A DNA stretch of 64,000 bases from Auanema rhodensis (taxonomy: Eukaryota > Nematoda > Chromadorea > Rhabditida > Rhabditidae). The stretch lies in contig OZ059900.1 of NCBI GenBank assembly GCA_964057225.1, positions 24,815,638 to 24,879,637 of the forward strand, written 5' to 3'. The position numbers and the translations under genes are program-made. The notes under the pieces were generated by a model. The model had not been told where the DNA came from, ran no database searches, and worked only from the letters and a program-made list of their open reading frames with translations. Shown here piece after piece: positions 38,981 through 51,647 of this stretch (position 1 is its first letter; every line of letters begins with the position of its first letter).

Positions 38981-41900
38981 TTCCAAAAACTGGTTTTCCA
39001 GCATAATAAAATATTTCTCATGGGAAAAACTGTGTTTTTGTATTTTTCTAGTGTTCAGCATGTAAAATGCTTCATTTTAGTATGTAACACGCTGAAATTC
39101 GTTGCATTTGACTACTCATATGAACAAAAATCGATTTAATCAATATTAGCCATAAGGGGCGTGCCCTCAGAATATGCTAATTTCCTTAATTTTCTAACAC
39201 CCTGTTTTTTTGTCGTGAAAGAGGAACTAGACGTTGTACAAACAATTTTGAGCTAGGTTTCATTGACATTGCATGAGTTTGAACACATGAAATCGTAAGT
39301 CAAAACCTTGTTTACAGCGAAATTTCCAAAAACTGGTTTTCCAGCATAATAAAATATTTCTCATGAGAAATACTGTGTTTTTGTATTTTTCTAGTGTTCA
39401 GCATGTAAAATGCTTCATTTTAGTATGTAACACGCTGAAATTCGTGGCATTTGACGACTCATATGAACAAAAATCGATTTAATCAATATTAGCCATAAGG
39501 GGCGTGCCCTCAGAATATGCTAATTCCCTTAATTTTCTAACCCCTGTTTTTTTGTCGTGGAAGTGGAACTAGACGTTGTACGAACAATTTTGAGCTAGGT
39601 TTCATTGACATTGCATGAGTTTGAACACATGAAATCGTAAGTCAAAACCTTATTTACAGCGAAATTTCCAAAAACTGGTTTTCCAGCATAATAAAATATT
39701 TCTCATGGGAAATACTTTGTTTTTGTATTTTTCTAGTGTTCAGCATGTAAAATGCTTCATTTTAGTATGTAACACGCTGAAATTCGTTGCATTTGACGAC
39801 TCATATGAACAAAAATCGATTTAATCAATATTAGCCATAAGGGGCGTGCCCTCAGAATATGCTAATTTCCTTAATTTTTTAACCACTGTTTTTTTGTCGT
39901 GAAAGTGGAACTAGACGTTGTACGAACAATTTTGAGCTAGGTTTCATTGACATTGCATGAGTTTGAACACATGAAATCGTAAGTCAAAACCTTGTTTACA
40001 GCGAAATTTCCAAAAACTGGTTTTCCAGCATAATAAAATATTTCTCATGGGAAATACTGTGTTTTTGTATTCTTCTAGTGTTCAGCATGTAAAATGCTTC
40101 ATTTTAGTATGTAACACGCTGAAATTCGTTGCATTTGACGACTCATATGAACAAAAATCGATTTAATCAATATTAGCCATAAGGGGCGTGCCCTCAGAAT
40201 ATGCTAATTTCCTTAATTTTCTAACCCCTTTTTTTTTGTCGTGAAAGTGGAACTAGACGTTGTACAAACAATTTTGAGCTAGGTTTTATTGACATTGCAT
40301 GAGTTTGAACACATGAAATCGTAAGTCAAAACCTTGTTTAGAGCGAAATTTCCAAAAACTGGTTTTCCAGCATAATAAAATATTTCTCATGGGAAATACT
40401 GTGTTTTTGTATTTTTCTAGTGTTCAGCATGTAAAATGATTCATTTTAGTATGTAACACGCTGAAATTCGTTGCATTTGACGACTCATATGAACAAAAAT
40501 CGATTTAATCAATATTAGCCATAAGGGGCGTGCCCTCAGAATATGCTAATTTCCTTAATTTTCTAACCCCTTTTTTTTTGTCGTGAAAGTGGAACTAGAC
40601 GTTGTACAAACAATTTTGAGCTAGGTTTCATTGACATTGCACGAGTTTGAACACATGAAATCGTAAGTCAAAACCTTGTTTACAACGAAATTTCCAAAAA
40701 CTGGTTTTCCAGCATAATAAAATATTTCTCATGGGAAAAACTGTGTTTTTGTATTTTTCTAGTGTTCAGCATGTAAAATGCTTCATTTTAGTATGTAACA
40801 CGCTGAAATTCGTTGCATTTGACTACTCATATGAACAAAAATCGATTTAATCAATATTAGCCATAAGGGGCGTGCCCTCAGAATATGCTAATTTCCTTAA
40901 TTTTCTAACACCCTGTTTTTTTGTCGTGAAAGAGGAACTAGACGTTGTACAAACAATTTTGAGCTAGGTTTCATTGACATTGCATGAGTTTGAACACATG
41001 AAATCGTAAGTCAAAACCTTGTTTACAGCGAAATTTCCAAAAACTGGTTTTCCAGCATAATAAAATATTTCTCATGAGAAATACTGTGTTTTTGTATTTT
41101 TCTAGTGTTCAGCATGTAAAATGCTTCATTTTAGTATGTAACACGCTGAAATTCGTGGCATTTGACGACTCATATGAACAAAAATCGATTTAATCAATAT
41201 TAGCCATAAGGGGCGTGCCCTCAGAATATGCTAATTCCCTTAATTTTCTAACCCCTGTTTTTTTGTCGTGGAAGTGGAACTAGACGTTGTACGAACAATT
41301 TTGAGCTAGGTTTCATTGACATTGCATGAGTTTGAACACATGAAATCGTAAGTCAAAACCTTATTTACAGCGAAATTTCCAAAAACTGGTTTTCCAGCAT
41401 AATAAAATATTTCTCATGGGAAATACTTTGTTTTTGTATTTTTCTAGTGTTCAGCATGTAAAATGCTTCATTTTAGTATGTAACACGCTGAAATTCGTTG
41501 CATTTGACGACTCATATGAACAAAAATCGATTTAATCAATATTAGCCATAAGGGGCGTGCCCTCAGAATATGCTAATTTCCTTAATTTTTTAACCACTGT
41601 TTTTTTGTCGTGAAAGTGGAACTAGACGTTGTACGAACAATTTTGAGCTAGGTTTCATTGACATTGCATGAGTTTGAACACATGAAATCGTAAGTCAAAA
41701 CCTTGTTTACAGCGAAATTTCCAAAAACTGGTTTTCCAGCATAATAAAATATTTCTCATGGGAAATACTGTGTTTTTGTATTTTTCTAGTGTTCAGCATG
41801 TAAAATGCTTCATTTTAGTATGTAACACGCTGAAATTCGTTGCATTTGACGACTCATATGAACAAAAATCGATTTAATCAATATTAGCCATAAGGGGCGT

Positions 41901-42402
41901 GCCCTCAGAATATGCTAATTTCCTTAATTTTCTAACCCCTTTTTTTTTGTCGTGAAAGTGGAACTAGACGTTGTACAAACAATTTTGAGCTAGGTTTTAT
42001 TGACATTGCATGAGTTTGAACACATGAAATCGTAAGTCAAAACCTTGTTTAGAGCGAAATTTCCAAAAACTGGTTTTCCAGCATAATAAAATATTTCTCA
42101 TGGGAAATACTGTGTTTTTGTATTTTTCTAGTGTTCAGCATGTAAAATGATTCATTTTAGTATGTAACACGCTGAAATTCGTTGCATTTGACGACTCATA
42201 TGAACAAAAATCGATTTAATCAATATTAGCCATAAGGGGCGTGCCCTCAGAATATGCTAATTTCCTTAATTTTCTAACCCCTGTTTTTTTGTCGTGAAAG
42301 TGGAACTAGACGTTGTACGAACAATTTTGAGCTAGGTTTCATTGACATTGCATGAGTTTGAACACATGAAATCGTAAGTCAAAACCTTGTTTACAGCGAA
42401 AT
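38981..42402 (+). repeat. Tandem 5-mer HOR pair, 1711-bp unit
   Basis: Units 38981-40691 and 40692-42402 have the order X (AACACCC, AAGAGG), J/F hybrid, K, GCTT monomer with CCCCTTTTTTTT, TGATTC monomer preceded by TTTAGAG. The step is 5 x 342 plus 1, the extra base being the A of AACACCC. Unit differences seen: TATTCTTCTAG near 40070 against TATTTTTCTAG near 41781, and CCCCTTTTTTT near 40567 against CCCCTG near 42278. Confidence 0.85.
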
Positions 42403-44410
42403 TTCCAAAAACTGGTTTTCCAGCATAATAAAATATTTCTCATGGGAAATACTGTGTTTTTGTATTTTTCTAGTGTTCAGCATGTAAAATGGTTCATTTT
42501 AGTGTATGTAACACGCTGAAATTCGTTGCATTTGACGACTCATATGAACAAAAATCGATTTAATCAATATTAGCCATAAGGGGCGTGCCCTCAGAATATG
42601 CTAATTTCCTTAATTTTCTAACCCCTGTTTTTTTGTCGTGAAAGTGGAACTAGACGTTGTACGAACAATTTTGAGCTAGGTTTCATTGACATTGCATGAG
42701 TTTGAACACATGAAATCGTAAGTCAAAACCTTGTTTACAGCGAAATTTCCAAAAACTGGTTTTCCAGCATAATAAAATATTTCTCATGGGAAATACTGTG
42801 TTTTTGTATTTTTCTAGTGTTCAGCATGTAAAATACTTCATTTAAGTATGTAACACGCTGAAATTCGTTGCATTTGACGACTCATATGAACAAAAATCGA
42901 TTTAATCAATATTAGCCATAAGGGGCGTGCCCTCAGAATATGCTAATTTCCTAAATTTTCTAACCCCTGTTTTTTTGTCGTGAAAGTGGAACTAGACGTT
43001 GTACGAACAATTTTGAGCTAGGTTTCATTGACATTGCATGAGTTTGAACACATGAAATCGTATATCAAACCTTGTTTACAGCGAAATTTCCAAAAACTGG
43101 TTTTCCAGCATAATAAAATATTTCTCATGGGAAATACTGTGTTTTTGTATTTTTCTAGTGTTCAGCATGTAAAATGCTTCATTTTAGTATGTAACACGCT
43201 GAAATTCGTTGCATTTGACTACTCATATGAACAAAAATCGATTTAATCAATATTAGCCATAAGGGGCGTGCCCTCAGAATATGCTAATTTCCTTAATTTT
43301 CTAACCCCTGTTTTTTTGTCGTGAAAGTGGAACTAGACGTTGTACAAACAATTTTGAGCTAGGTTTCATTGACATTGCATGAGTTTGAACACATGAAATC
43401 GTAAGTCAAAACCTTGTTTACAGCGAAATTTCCAAAAACTGGTTTTCCAGCATAATAAAATATTTCTCATGAGAAAAACTGTGTTTTTGTATTTTTCTAG
43501 TGTTCAGCATGTAAAATGCTTCATTTTAGTATGTAACACGCTGAAATTCGTTGCATTTGACGACTCATATGAACAAAAATCGATTTAATCAATATTAGCC
43601 ATAAGGGGCGTGCCCTCAGAATATGCTAATTTCCTTAATTTTCTAACCCCTGTTTTTTTTGTCGTGAAAGTGGAACTAGACGTTGTACAAACAATTTTGA
43701 GCTAGGTTTCATTGACATTGCATGAGTTTGAACACATGAAATCGTAAGTCAAAACCTTGTTTACAGCGAAATTTCCAAAAACTGGTTTTCCAGCATAATA
43801 AAATATTTCTCATGAGAAATACTGTGTTTTTGTATTTTTCTAGTGTTCAGCATGTAAAATGCCTCATTTTAGTATGTAACACGCTGAAATTCGTTGCATT
43901 TGACTACTCATATGAACAAAAATCGATTTAATCAATATTAGCCATAAGGGGCGTGCCCTCAGAATATGCTATTTTCCTTAATTTTCTAACCCCTGTTTTT
44001 TTGTCGTGAAAGTGGAACTAGACGTTGTACAAACAATTTTGAGCTAGGTTTCATTGACATTGCATGAGTTTGAACACATGAAATCGTAAGTCAAAACCTT
44101 GTTTACAGCGAAATTTCCAAAAACTGGTTTTCCAGCATAATAAAATATTTCTCATGAGAAAAACTGTGTTTTTGTATTTTTCTAGTGTTCAGCATGTAAA
44201 ATGCTTCATTTTAGTATGTAACACGCTGAAATTCGTTGCATTTGACGACTCATATGAACAAAAATCGATTTAATCAATATTAGCCATAAGGGGCGTGCCC
44301 TCAGAATATGCTAATTTCCTTAATTTTCTAACCCCTGTTTTTTTGTCGTGAAAGTGGAACTAGACGTTGTACGAACAATTTTGAGCTAGGTTTCATTGAC
44401 ATTGCATGAG
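41195..44410 (+). repeat. Segment repeated at +7529 bp (copy 2)
   Basis: Partner of 33665-36880. Differences seen include a regained AATAAA where copy 1 has CATAAAAAAA near 34213, GCTATTTTCC near 43969, and loss of the AAAGGGCG variant found near 36759. The left limit falls inside a J/F hybrid monomer, where CGTGGCATTT is followed by ATTCCC and GTGGAAG. Confidence 0.75.
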
Positions 44411-46855
44411 TTTGAACACATGAAATCGTAAGTCAAAACCTTGTTTACAGCGAAATTTCCAAAAACTGGTTTTCCAGCATAATAAAATATTTCTCATGGG
44501 AAATACTGTGTTTTTGTATTTTTCTAGTGTTCAGCATGTAAAATGGTTCATTTTAGTGTATGTAACACGCTGAAATTCGTTGCATTTGACGACTCATATG
44601 AACAAAAATCGATTTAATCAATATTAGCCATAAGGGGCGTGCCCTCAGAATATGCTAATTTCCTTAATTTTCTAACCCCTGTTTTTTTGTCGTGAAAGTG
44701 GAACTAGACGTTGTACGAACAATTTTGAGCTAGGTTTCATTGACATTGCATGAGTTTGAACACATGAAATCGTAAGTCAAAACCTTGTTTACAGCGAAAT
44801 TTCCAAAAACTGGTTTTCCAGCATAATAAAATATTTCTCATGGGAAATACTGTGTTTTTGTATTTTTCTAGTGTTCAGCATGTAAAATACTTCATTTAAG
44901 TATGTAACACGCTGAAATTCGTTGCATTTGACGACTCATATGAACAAAAATCGATTTAATCAATATTAGCCATAAGGGGCGTGCCCTCAGAATATGCTAA
45001 TTTCCTAAATTTTCTAACCCCTGTTTTTTTGTCGTGAAAGTGGAACTAGACGTTGTACGAACAATTTTGAGCTAGGTTTCATTGACATTGCATGAGTTTG
45101 AACACATGAAATCGTATATCAAACCTTGTTTACAGCGAAATTTCCAAAAACTGGTTTTCCAGCATAATAAAATATTTCTCATGGGAAATACTGTGTTTTT
45201 GTATTTTTCTAGTGTTCAGCATGTAAAATGCTTCATTTTAGTATGTAACACGCTGAAATTCGTTGCATTTGACTACTCATATGAACAAAAATCGATTTAA
45301 TCAATATTAGCCATAAGGGGCGTGCCCTCAGAATATGCTAATTTCCTTAATTTTCTAACCCCTGTTTTTTTTGTCGTGAAAGTGGAACTAGACGTTGTAC
45401 AAACAATTTTGAGCTAGGTTTCATTGACATTGCATGAGTTTGAACACATGAAATCGTAAGTCAAAACCTTGTTTACAGCGAAATTTCCAAAAACTGGTTT
45501 TCCAGCATAATAAAATATTTCTCATGAGAAATACTGTGTTTTTGTATTTTTCTAGTGTTCAGCATGTAAAATGCCTCATTTTAGTATGTAACACGCTGAA
45601 ATTCGTTGCATTTGACGACTCATATGAACAAAAATCGATTTAATCAATATTAGCCATAAGGGGCGTGCCCTCAGAATATGCTAATTTCCTTAATTTTCTA
45701 ACACCCTGTTTTTTTGTCGTGAAAGAGGAACTAGACGTTGTACAAACAATTTTGAGCTAGGTTTCATTGACATTGCATGAGTTTGAACACATGAAATCGT
45801 AAGTCAAAACCTTGTTTACAACGAAATTTCCAAAAACTGGTTTTCCAGCATAATAAAATATTTCTCATGAGAAATACTGTGTTTTTGTATTTTTCTAGTG
45901 TTCAGCATGTAAAATGCTTCATTTTAGTATGTAACACGCTGAAATTCGTGGCATTTGACGACTCATATGAACAAAAATCGATTTAATCAATATTAGCCAT
46001 AAGGGGCGTGCCCTCAGAATATGCTAATTTCCTTAATTTTCTAACACCCTGTTTTTTTGTCGTGAAAGAGGAACTAGACGTTGTACAAACAATTTTGAGC
46101 TAGGTTTCATTGACATTGCATGAGTTTGAACACATGAAATCGTAAGTCAAAACCTTGTTTACAACGAAATTTCCAAAAACTGGTTTTCCAGCATAATAAA
46201 ATATTTCTCATGAGAAATACTGTGTTTTTGTATTTTTCTAGTGTTCAGCATGTAAAATGCCTCATTTTAGTATGTAACACGCTGAAATTCGTTGCATTTG
46301 ACGACTCATATGAACAAAAATCGATTTAATCAATATTAGCCATAAGGGGCGTGCCCTCAGAATATGCTAATTTCCTTAATTTTCTAACACCCTGTTTTTT
46401 TGTCGTGAAAGAGGAACTAGACGTTGTACAAACAATTTTGAGCTAGGTTTCATTGACATTGCATGAGTTTGAACACATGAAATCGTAAGTCAAAACCTTG
46501 TTTACAACGAAATTTCCAAAAACTGGTTTTCCAGCATAATAAAATATTTCTCATGAGAAATACTGTGTTTTTGTATTTTTCTAGTGTTCAGCATGTAAAA
46601 TGCTTCATTTTAGTATGTAACACGCTGAAATTCGTGGCATTTGACGACTCATATGAACAAAAATCGATTTAATCAATATTAGCCATAAGGAGCGTGCCCT
46701 CAGAATATGCTAATTTCCTTAATTTTCTAACCCCTGTTTTTTTGTCGTGAAAGTGGAACTAGACGTTGTACAAACAATTTTGAGCTAGGTTTCATTAACA
46801 TTGCATGAGTTTGAACACATGAAATCGTAAGTCAAAACCTTGTTTACAGCGAACT

Positions 46856-49252
46856 TTCCAAAAACTGGTTTTCCAGCATAATAAAATATTTCTCATGGGA
46901 AAAACTGTGTTTTTGTATTTTTCTAGTGTTCAGCATGTAAAATGCTTCATTTTAGTATGTAACACGCTGAAATTCGTTGCATTTGACTACTCATATGAAC
47001 AAAAATCGATTTAATCAATATTAGCCATAAGGGGCGTGCCCTCAGAATATGCTAATTTCCTTAATTTTCTAACACCCTGTTTTTTTGTCGTGAAAGAGGA
47101 ACTAGACGTTGTACAAACAATTTTGAGCTAGGTTTCATTGACATTGCATGAGTTTGAACACATGAAATCGTAAGTCAAAACCTTGTTTACAGCGAAATTT
47201 CCAAAAACTGGTTTTCCAGCATAATAAAATATTTCTCATGAGAAATACTGTGTTTTTGTATTTTTCTAGTGTTCAGCATGTAAAATGCTTCATTTTAGTA
47301 TGTAACACGCTGAAATTCGTGGCATTTGACGACTCATATGAACAAAAATCGATTTAATCAATATTAGCCATAAGGAGCGTGCCCTCAGAATATGCTAATT
47401 TCCTTAATTTTCTAACCCCTGTTTTTTTGTCGTGAAAGAGGAACTAGACGTTGTACAAACAATTTTGAGCTAGGTTTCATTGACATTGCATGAGTTTGAA
47501 CACATGAAATCGTAAGTCAAAACCTTGTTTACAGCGAAATTTCCAAAAACTGGTTTTCCAGCATAATAAAATATTTCTCATGAGAAATACTGTGTTTTTG
47601 TATTTTTCTAGTGTTCAGCATGTAAAATGCTTCATTTTAGTATGTAACACGCTGAAATTCGTGGCATTTGACGACTCATATGAACAAAAATCGATTTAAT
47701 CAATATTAGCCATAAGGAGCGTGCCCTCAGAATATGCTAATTTCCTTAATTTTCTAACCCCTGTTTTTTTGTCGTGAAAGTGGAACTAGACGTTGTACAA
47801 ACAATTTTGAGCTAGGTTTCATTGACATTGCATGAGTTTGAACACATGAAATCGTAAGTCAAAACCTTGTTTACAGCGAAATTTCCAAAAACTGGTTTTC
47901 CAGCATAATAAAATATTTCTCATGGGAAAAACTGTGTTTTTGTATTTTTCTAGTGTTCAGCATGTAAAATGCTTCATTTTAGTATGTAACACGCTGAAAT
48001 TCGTTGCATTTGACTACTCATATGAACAAAAATCGATTTAATCAATATTAGCCATAAGGGGCGTGCCCTCAGAATATGCTAATTTCCTTAATTTTCTAAC
48101 ACCCTGTTTTTTTGTCGTGAAAGAGGAACTAGACGTTGTACAAACAATTTTGAGCTAGGTTTCATTGACATTGCATGAGTTTGAACACATGAAATCGTAA
48201 GTCAAAACCTTGTTTACAGCGAAATTTCCAAAAACTGGTTTTCCAGCATAATAAAATATTTCTCATGAGAAATACTGTGTTTTTGTATTTTTCTAGTGTT
48301 CAGCATGTAAAATGCTTCATTTTAGTATGTAACACGCTGAAATTCGTGGCATTTGACGACTCATATGAACAAAAATCGATTTAATCAATATTAGCCATAA
48401 GGAGCGTGCCCTCAGAATATGCTAATTTCCTTAATTTTCTAACCCCTGTTTTTTTGTCGTGAAAGTGGAACTAGACGTTGTACAAACAATTTTGAGCTAG
48501 GTTTCATTGACATTGCATGAGTTTGAACACATGAAATCGTAAGTCAAAACCTTGTTTACAGCGAAATTTCCAAAAACTGGTTTTCCAGCATAATAAAATA
48601 TTTCTCATGGGAAAAACTGTGTTTTTGTATTTTTCTAGTGTTCAGCATGTAAAATGCTTCATTTTAGTATGTAACACGCTGAAATTCGTTGCATTTGACT
48701 ACTCATATGAACAAAAATCGATTTAATCAATATTAGCCATAAGGGGCGTGCCCTCAGAATATGCTAATTTCCTTAATTTTCTAACACCCTGTTTTTTTGT
48801 CGTGAAAGAGGAACTAGACGTTGTACAAACAATTTTGAGCTAGGTTTCATTGACATTGCATGAGTTTGAACACATGAAATCGTAAGTCAAAACCTTGTTT
48901 ACAGCGAAATTTCCAAAAACTGGTTTTCCAGCATAATAAAATATTTCTCATGAGAAATACTGTGTTTTTGTATTTTTCTAGTGTTCAGCATGTAAAATGC
49001 TTCATTTTAGTATGTAACACGCTGAAATTCGTGGCATTTGACGACTCATATGAACAAAAATCGATTTAATCAATATTAGCCATAAGGAGCGTGCCCTCAG
49101 AATATGCTAATTTCCTTAATTTTCTAACCCCTGTTTTTTTGTCGTGAAAGTGGAACTAGACGTTGTACAAACAATTTTGAGCTAGGTTTCATTGACATTG
49201 CATGAGTTTGAACACATGAAATCGTAAGTCAAAACCTTGTTTACAGCGAAAT
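46856..49252 (+). repeat. X-J dimeric HOR
   Basis: Dimers of X (GGGAAAAAC, GACTACTC, AACACCC, AAGAGG) and J (ATGAGA, CGTGGCATTT, GGAGCG) at 46856-47540, 47883-48567 and 48568-49252, each 685 bp, with one extra J at 47541-47882. Another dimer lies at 50279-50963. The J at 47199 has AAGAGG without AACACCC, which breaks the otherwise strict linkage of those two markers. This is the simplest HOR periodicity in the window. Confidence 0.8.
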
Positions 49253-51647
49253 TTCCAAAAACTGGTTTTCCAGCATAATAAAATATTTCTCATGGGAAAA
49301 ACTGTGTTTTTGTATTTTTCTAGTGTTCAGCATGTAAAATGCTTTATTTTAGTATGTAACACGCTGAAATTCGTTGCATTTGACTACTCATATGAACAAA
49401 AATCGATTTAATCAATATTAGCCATAAGGGGCGTGCCCTCAGAATATGCTAATCTCCTAAATTTTCTAACCCCTGTTTTTTTGTCGTGAAAGTGGAACTA
49501 GACGTTGTACAAACAATTTTGAGCTAGGTTTCATTGACATTGCATGAGTTTGAACACATGAAATCGTAAGTCAAAACCTTGTTTACAGCGAAATTTCCAA
49601 AAACTGGTTTTCCAGCATAATAAAATATTTCTCATGGGAAATACTGTGTTTTTGTATTTTTCTAGTGTTCAGCATGTAAAATACTTCATTTAAGTATGTA
49701 ACACGCTGAAATTCGTTGCATTTGACGACTCATATGAACAAAAATCGATTTAATCAATATTAGCCATAAGGAGCGTGCCCTCAGAATATGCTAATTTCCT
49801 TAATTTTCTAACCCCTGTTTTTTTGTCGTGAAAGTGGAACTAGACGTTGTACAAACAGTTTTGAGCTAGGTTTCATTGACATTGCATGAGTTTGAACACA
49901 TGAAATCGTAAGTCAAAACCTTGTTTACAGCGAAATTTCCAAAAACTGGTTTTCCAGCATAATAAAATATTTCTCATGGGAAAAACTGTGTTTTTGTATT
50001 TTTCTAGTGTTCAGCATGTAAAATGCTTCATTTTAGTATGTAACACGCTGAAATTCGTGGCATTTGACGACTCATATGAACAAAAATCGATTTAATCAAT
50101 ATTAGCCATAAGGAGCGTGCCCTCAGAATATGCTAATTTCCTTAATTTTCTAACCCCTGTTTTTTTGTCGTGAAAGTGGAACTAGACGTTGTACAAACAA
50201 TTTTGAGCTAGGTTTCATTGACATTGCATGAGTTTGAACACATGAAATCGTAAGTCAAAACCTTGTTTACAGCGAAATTTCCAAAAACTGGTTTTCCAGC
50301 ATAATAAAATATTTCTCATGGGAAAAACTGTGTTTTTGTATTTTTCTAGTGTTCAGCATGTAAAATGCTTCATTTTAGTATGTAACACGCTGAAATTCGT
50401 TGCATTTGACTACTCATATGAACAAAAATCGATTTAATCAATATTAGCCATAAGGGGCGTGCCCTCAGAATATGCTAATTTCCTTAATTTTCTAACACCC
50501 TGTTTTTTTGTCGTGAAAGAGGAACTAGACGTTGTACAAACAATTTTGAGCTAGGTTTCATTGACATTGCATGAGTTTGAACACATGAAATCGTAAGTCA
50601 AAACCTTGTTTACAGCGAAATTTCCAAAAACTGGTTTTCCAGCATAATAAAATATTTCTCATGAGAAATACTGTGTTTTTGTATTTTTCTAGTGTTCAGC
50701 ATGTAAAATGCTTCATTTTAGTATGTAACACGCTGAAATTCGTGGCATTTGACGACTCATATGAACAAAAATCGATTTAATCAATATTAGCCATAAGGAG
50801 CGTGCCCTCAGAATATGCTAATTTCCTTAATTTTCTAACCCCTGTTTTTTTGTCGTGAAAGTGGAACTAGACGTTGTACAAACAATTTTGAGCTAGGTTT
50901 CATTGACATTGCATGAGTTTGAACACATGAAATCGTAAGTCAAAACCTTGTTTACAGCGAAATTTCCAAAAACTGGTTTTCCAGCATAATAAAATATTTC
51001 TCATGGGAAAAACTGTGTTTTTGTATTTTTCTAGTGTTCAGCATGTAAAATGCTTCATTTTAGTATGTAACACGCTGAAATTCGTTGCATTTGACTACTC
51101 ATATGAAGAAAAATCGATTTAATCAATATTAGCCATAAGGGGCGTGCCCTCAGAATATGCTAATTTCCTTAATTTTCTAACCCCTGTTTTTTTGTCGTGA
51201 AAGTGGAACTAGACGTTGTACAAACAATTTTGAGCTAGGTTTCATTGACATTGCATGAGTTTGAACACATGAAATCGTAAGTCAAAACCTTGTTTACAGC
51301 GAAATTTCCAAAAACTGGTTTTCCAGCATAATAAAATATTTCTCATGGGAAATACTGTGTTTTTGTATTTTTCTAGTGTTCAGCATGTAAAATACTTCAT
51401 TTAAGTATGTAACACGCTGAAATTCGTTGCATTTGACGACTCATATGAACAGAAATCGATTTATTCAATATTAGCCATAAGGGGCGTGCCCTCAGAATAT
51501 GCTAATCTCCTAAATTTTCTAACCCCTGTTTTTTTGTCGTGAAAGTGGAACTAGACGTTGTACAAACAATTTTGAGCTAGGTTTCATTGACATTGCATGA
51601 GTTTGAACACATGAAATCGTAAGTCAAAACCTTGTTTACAGCGAAAT

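Noticed and set aside
21141-45300. Eight 72-codon open frames as protein-coding genes
   Set aside because: Each is plain satellite with a TTG start and no domain or coding signal. The frame exists only because one monomer variant lost an in-frame TAA, and the copies match because the monomers do.
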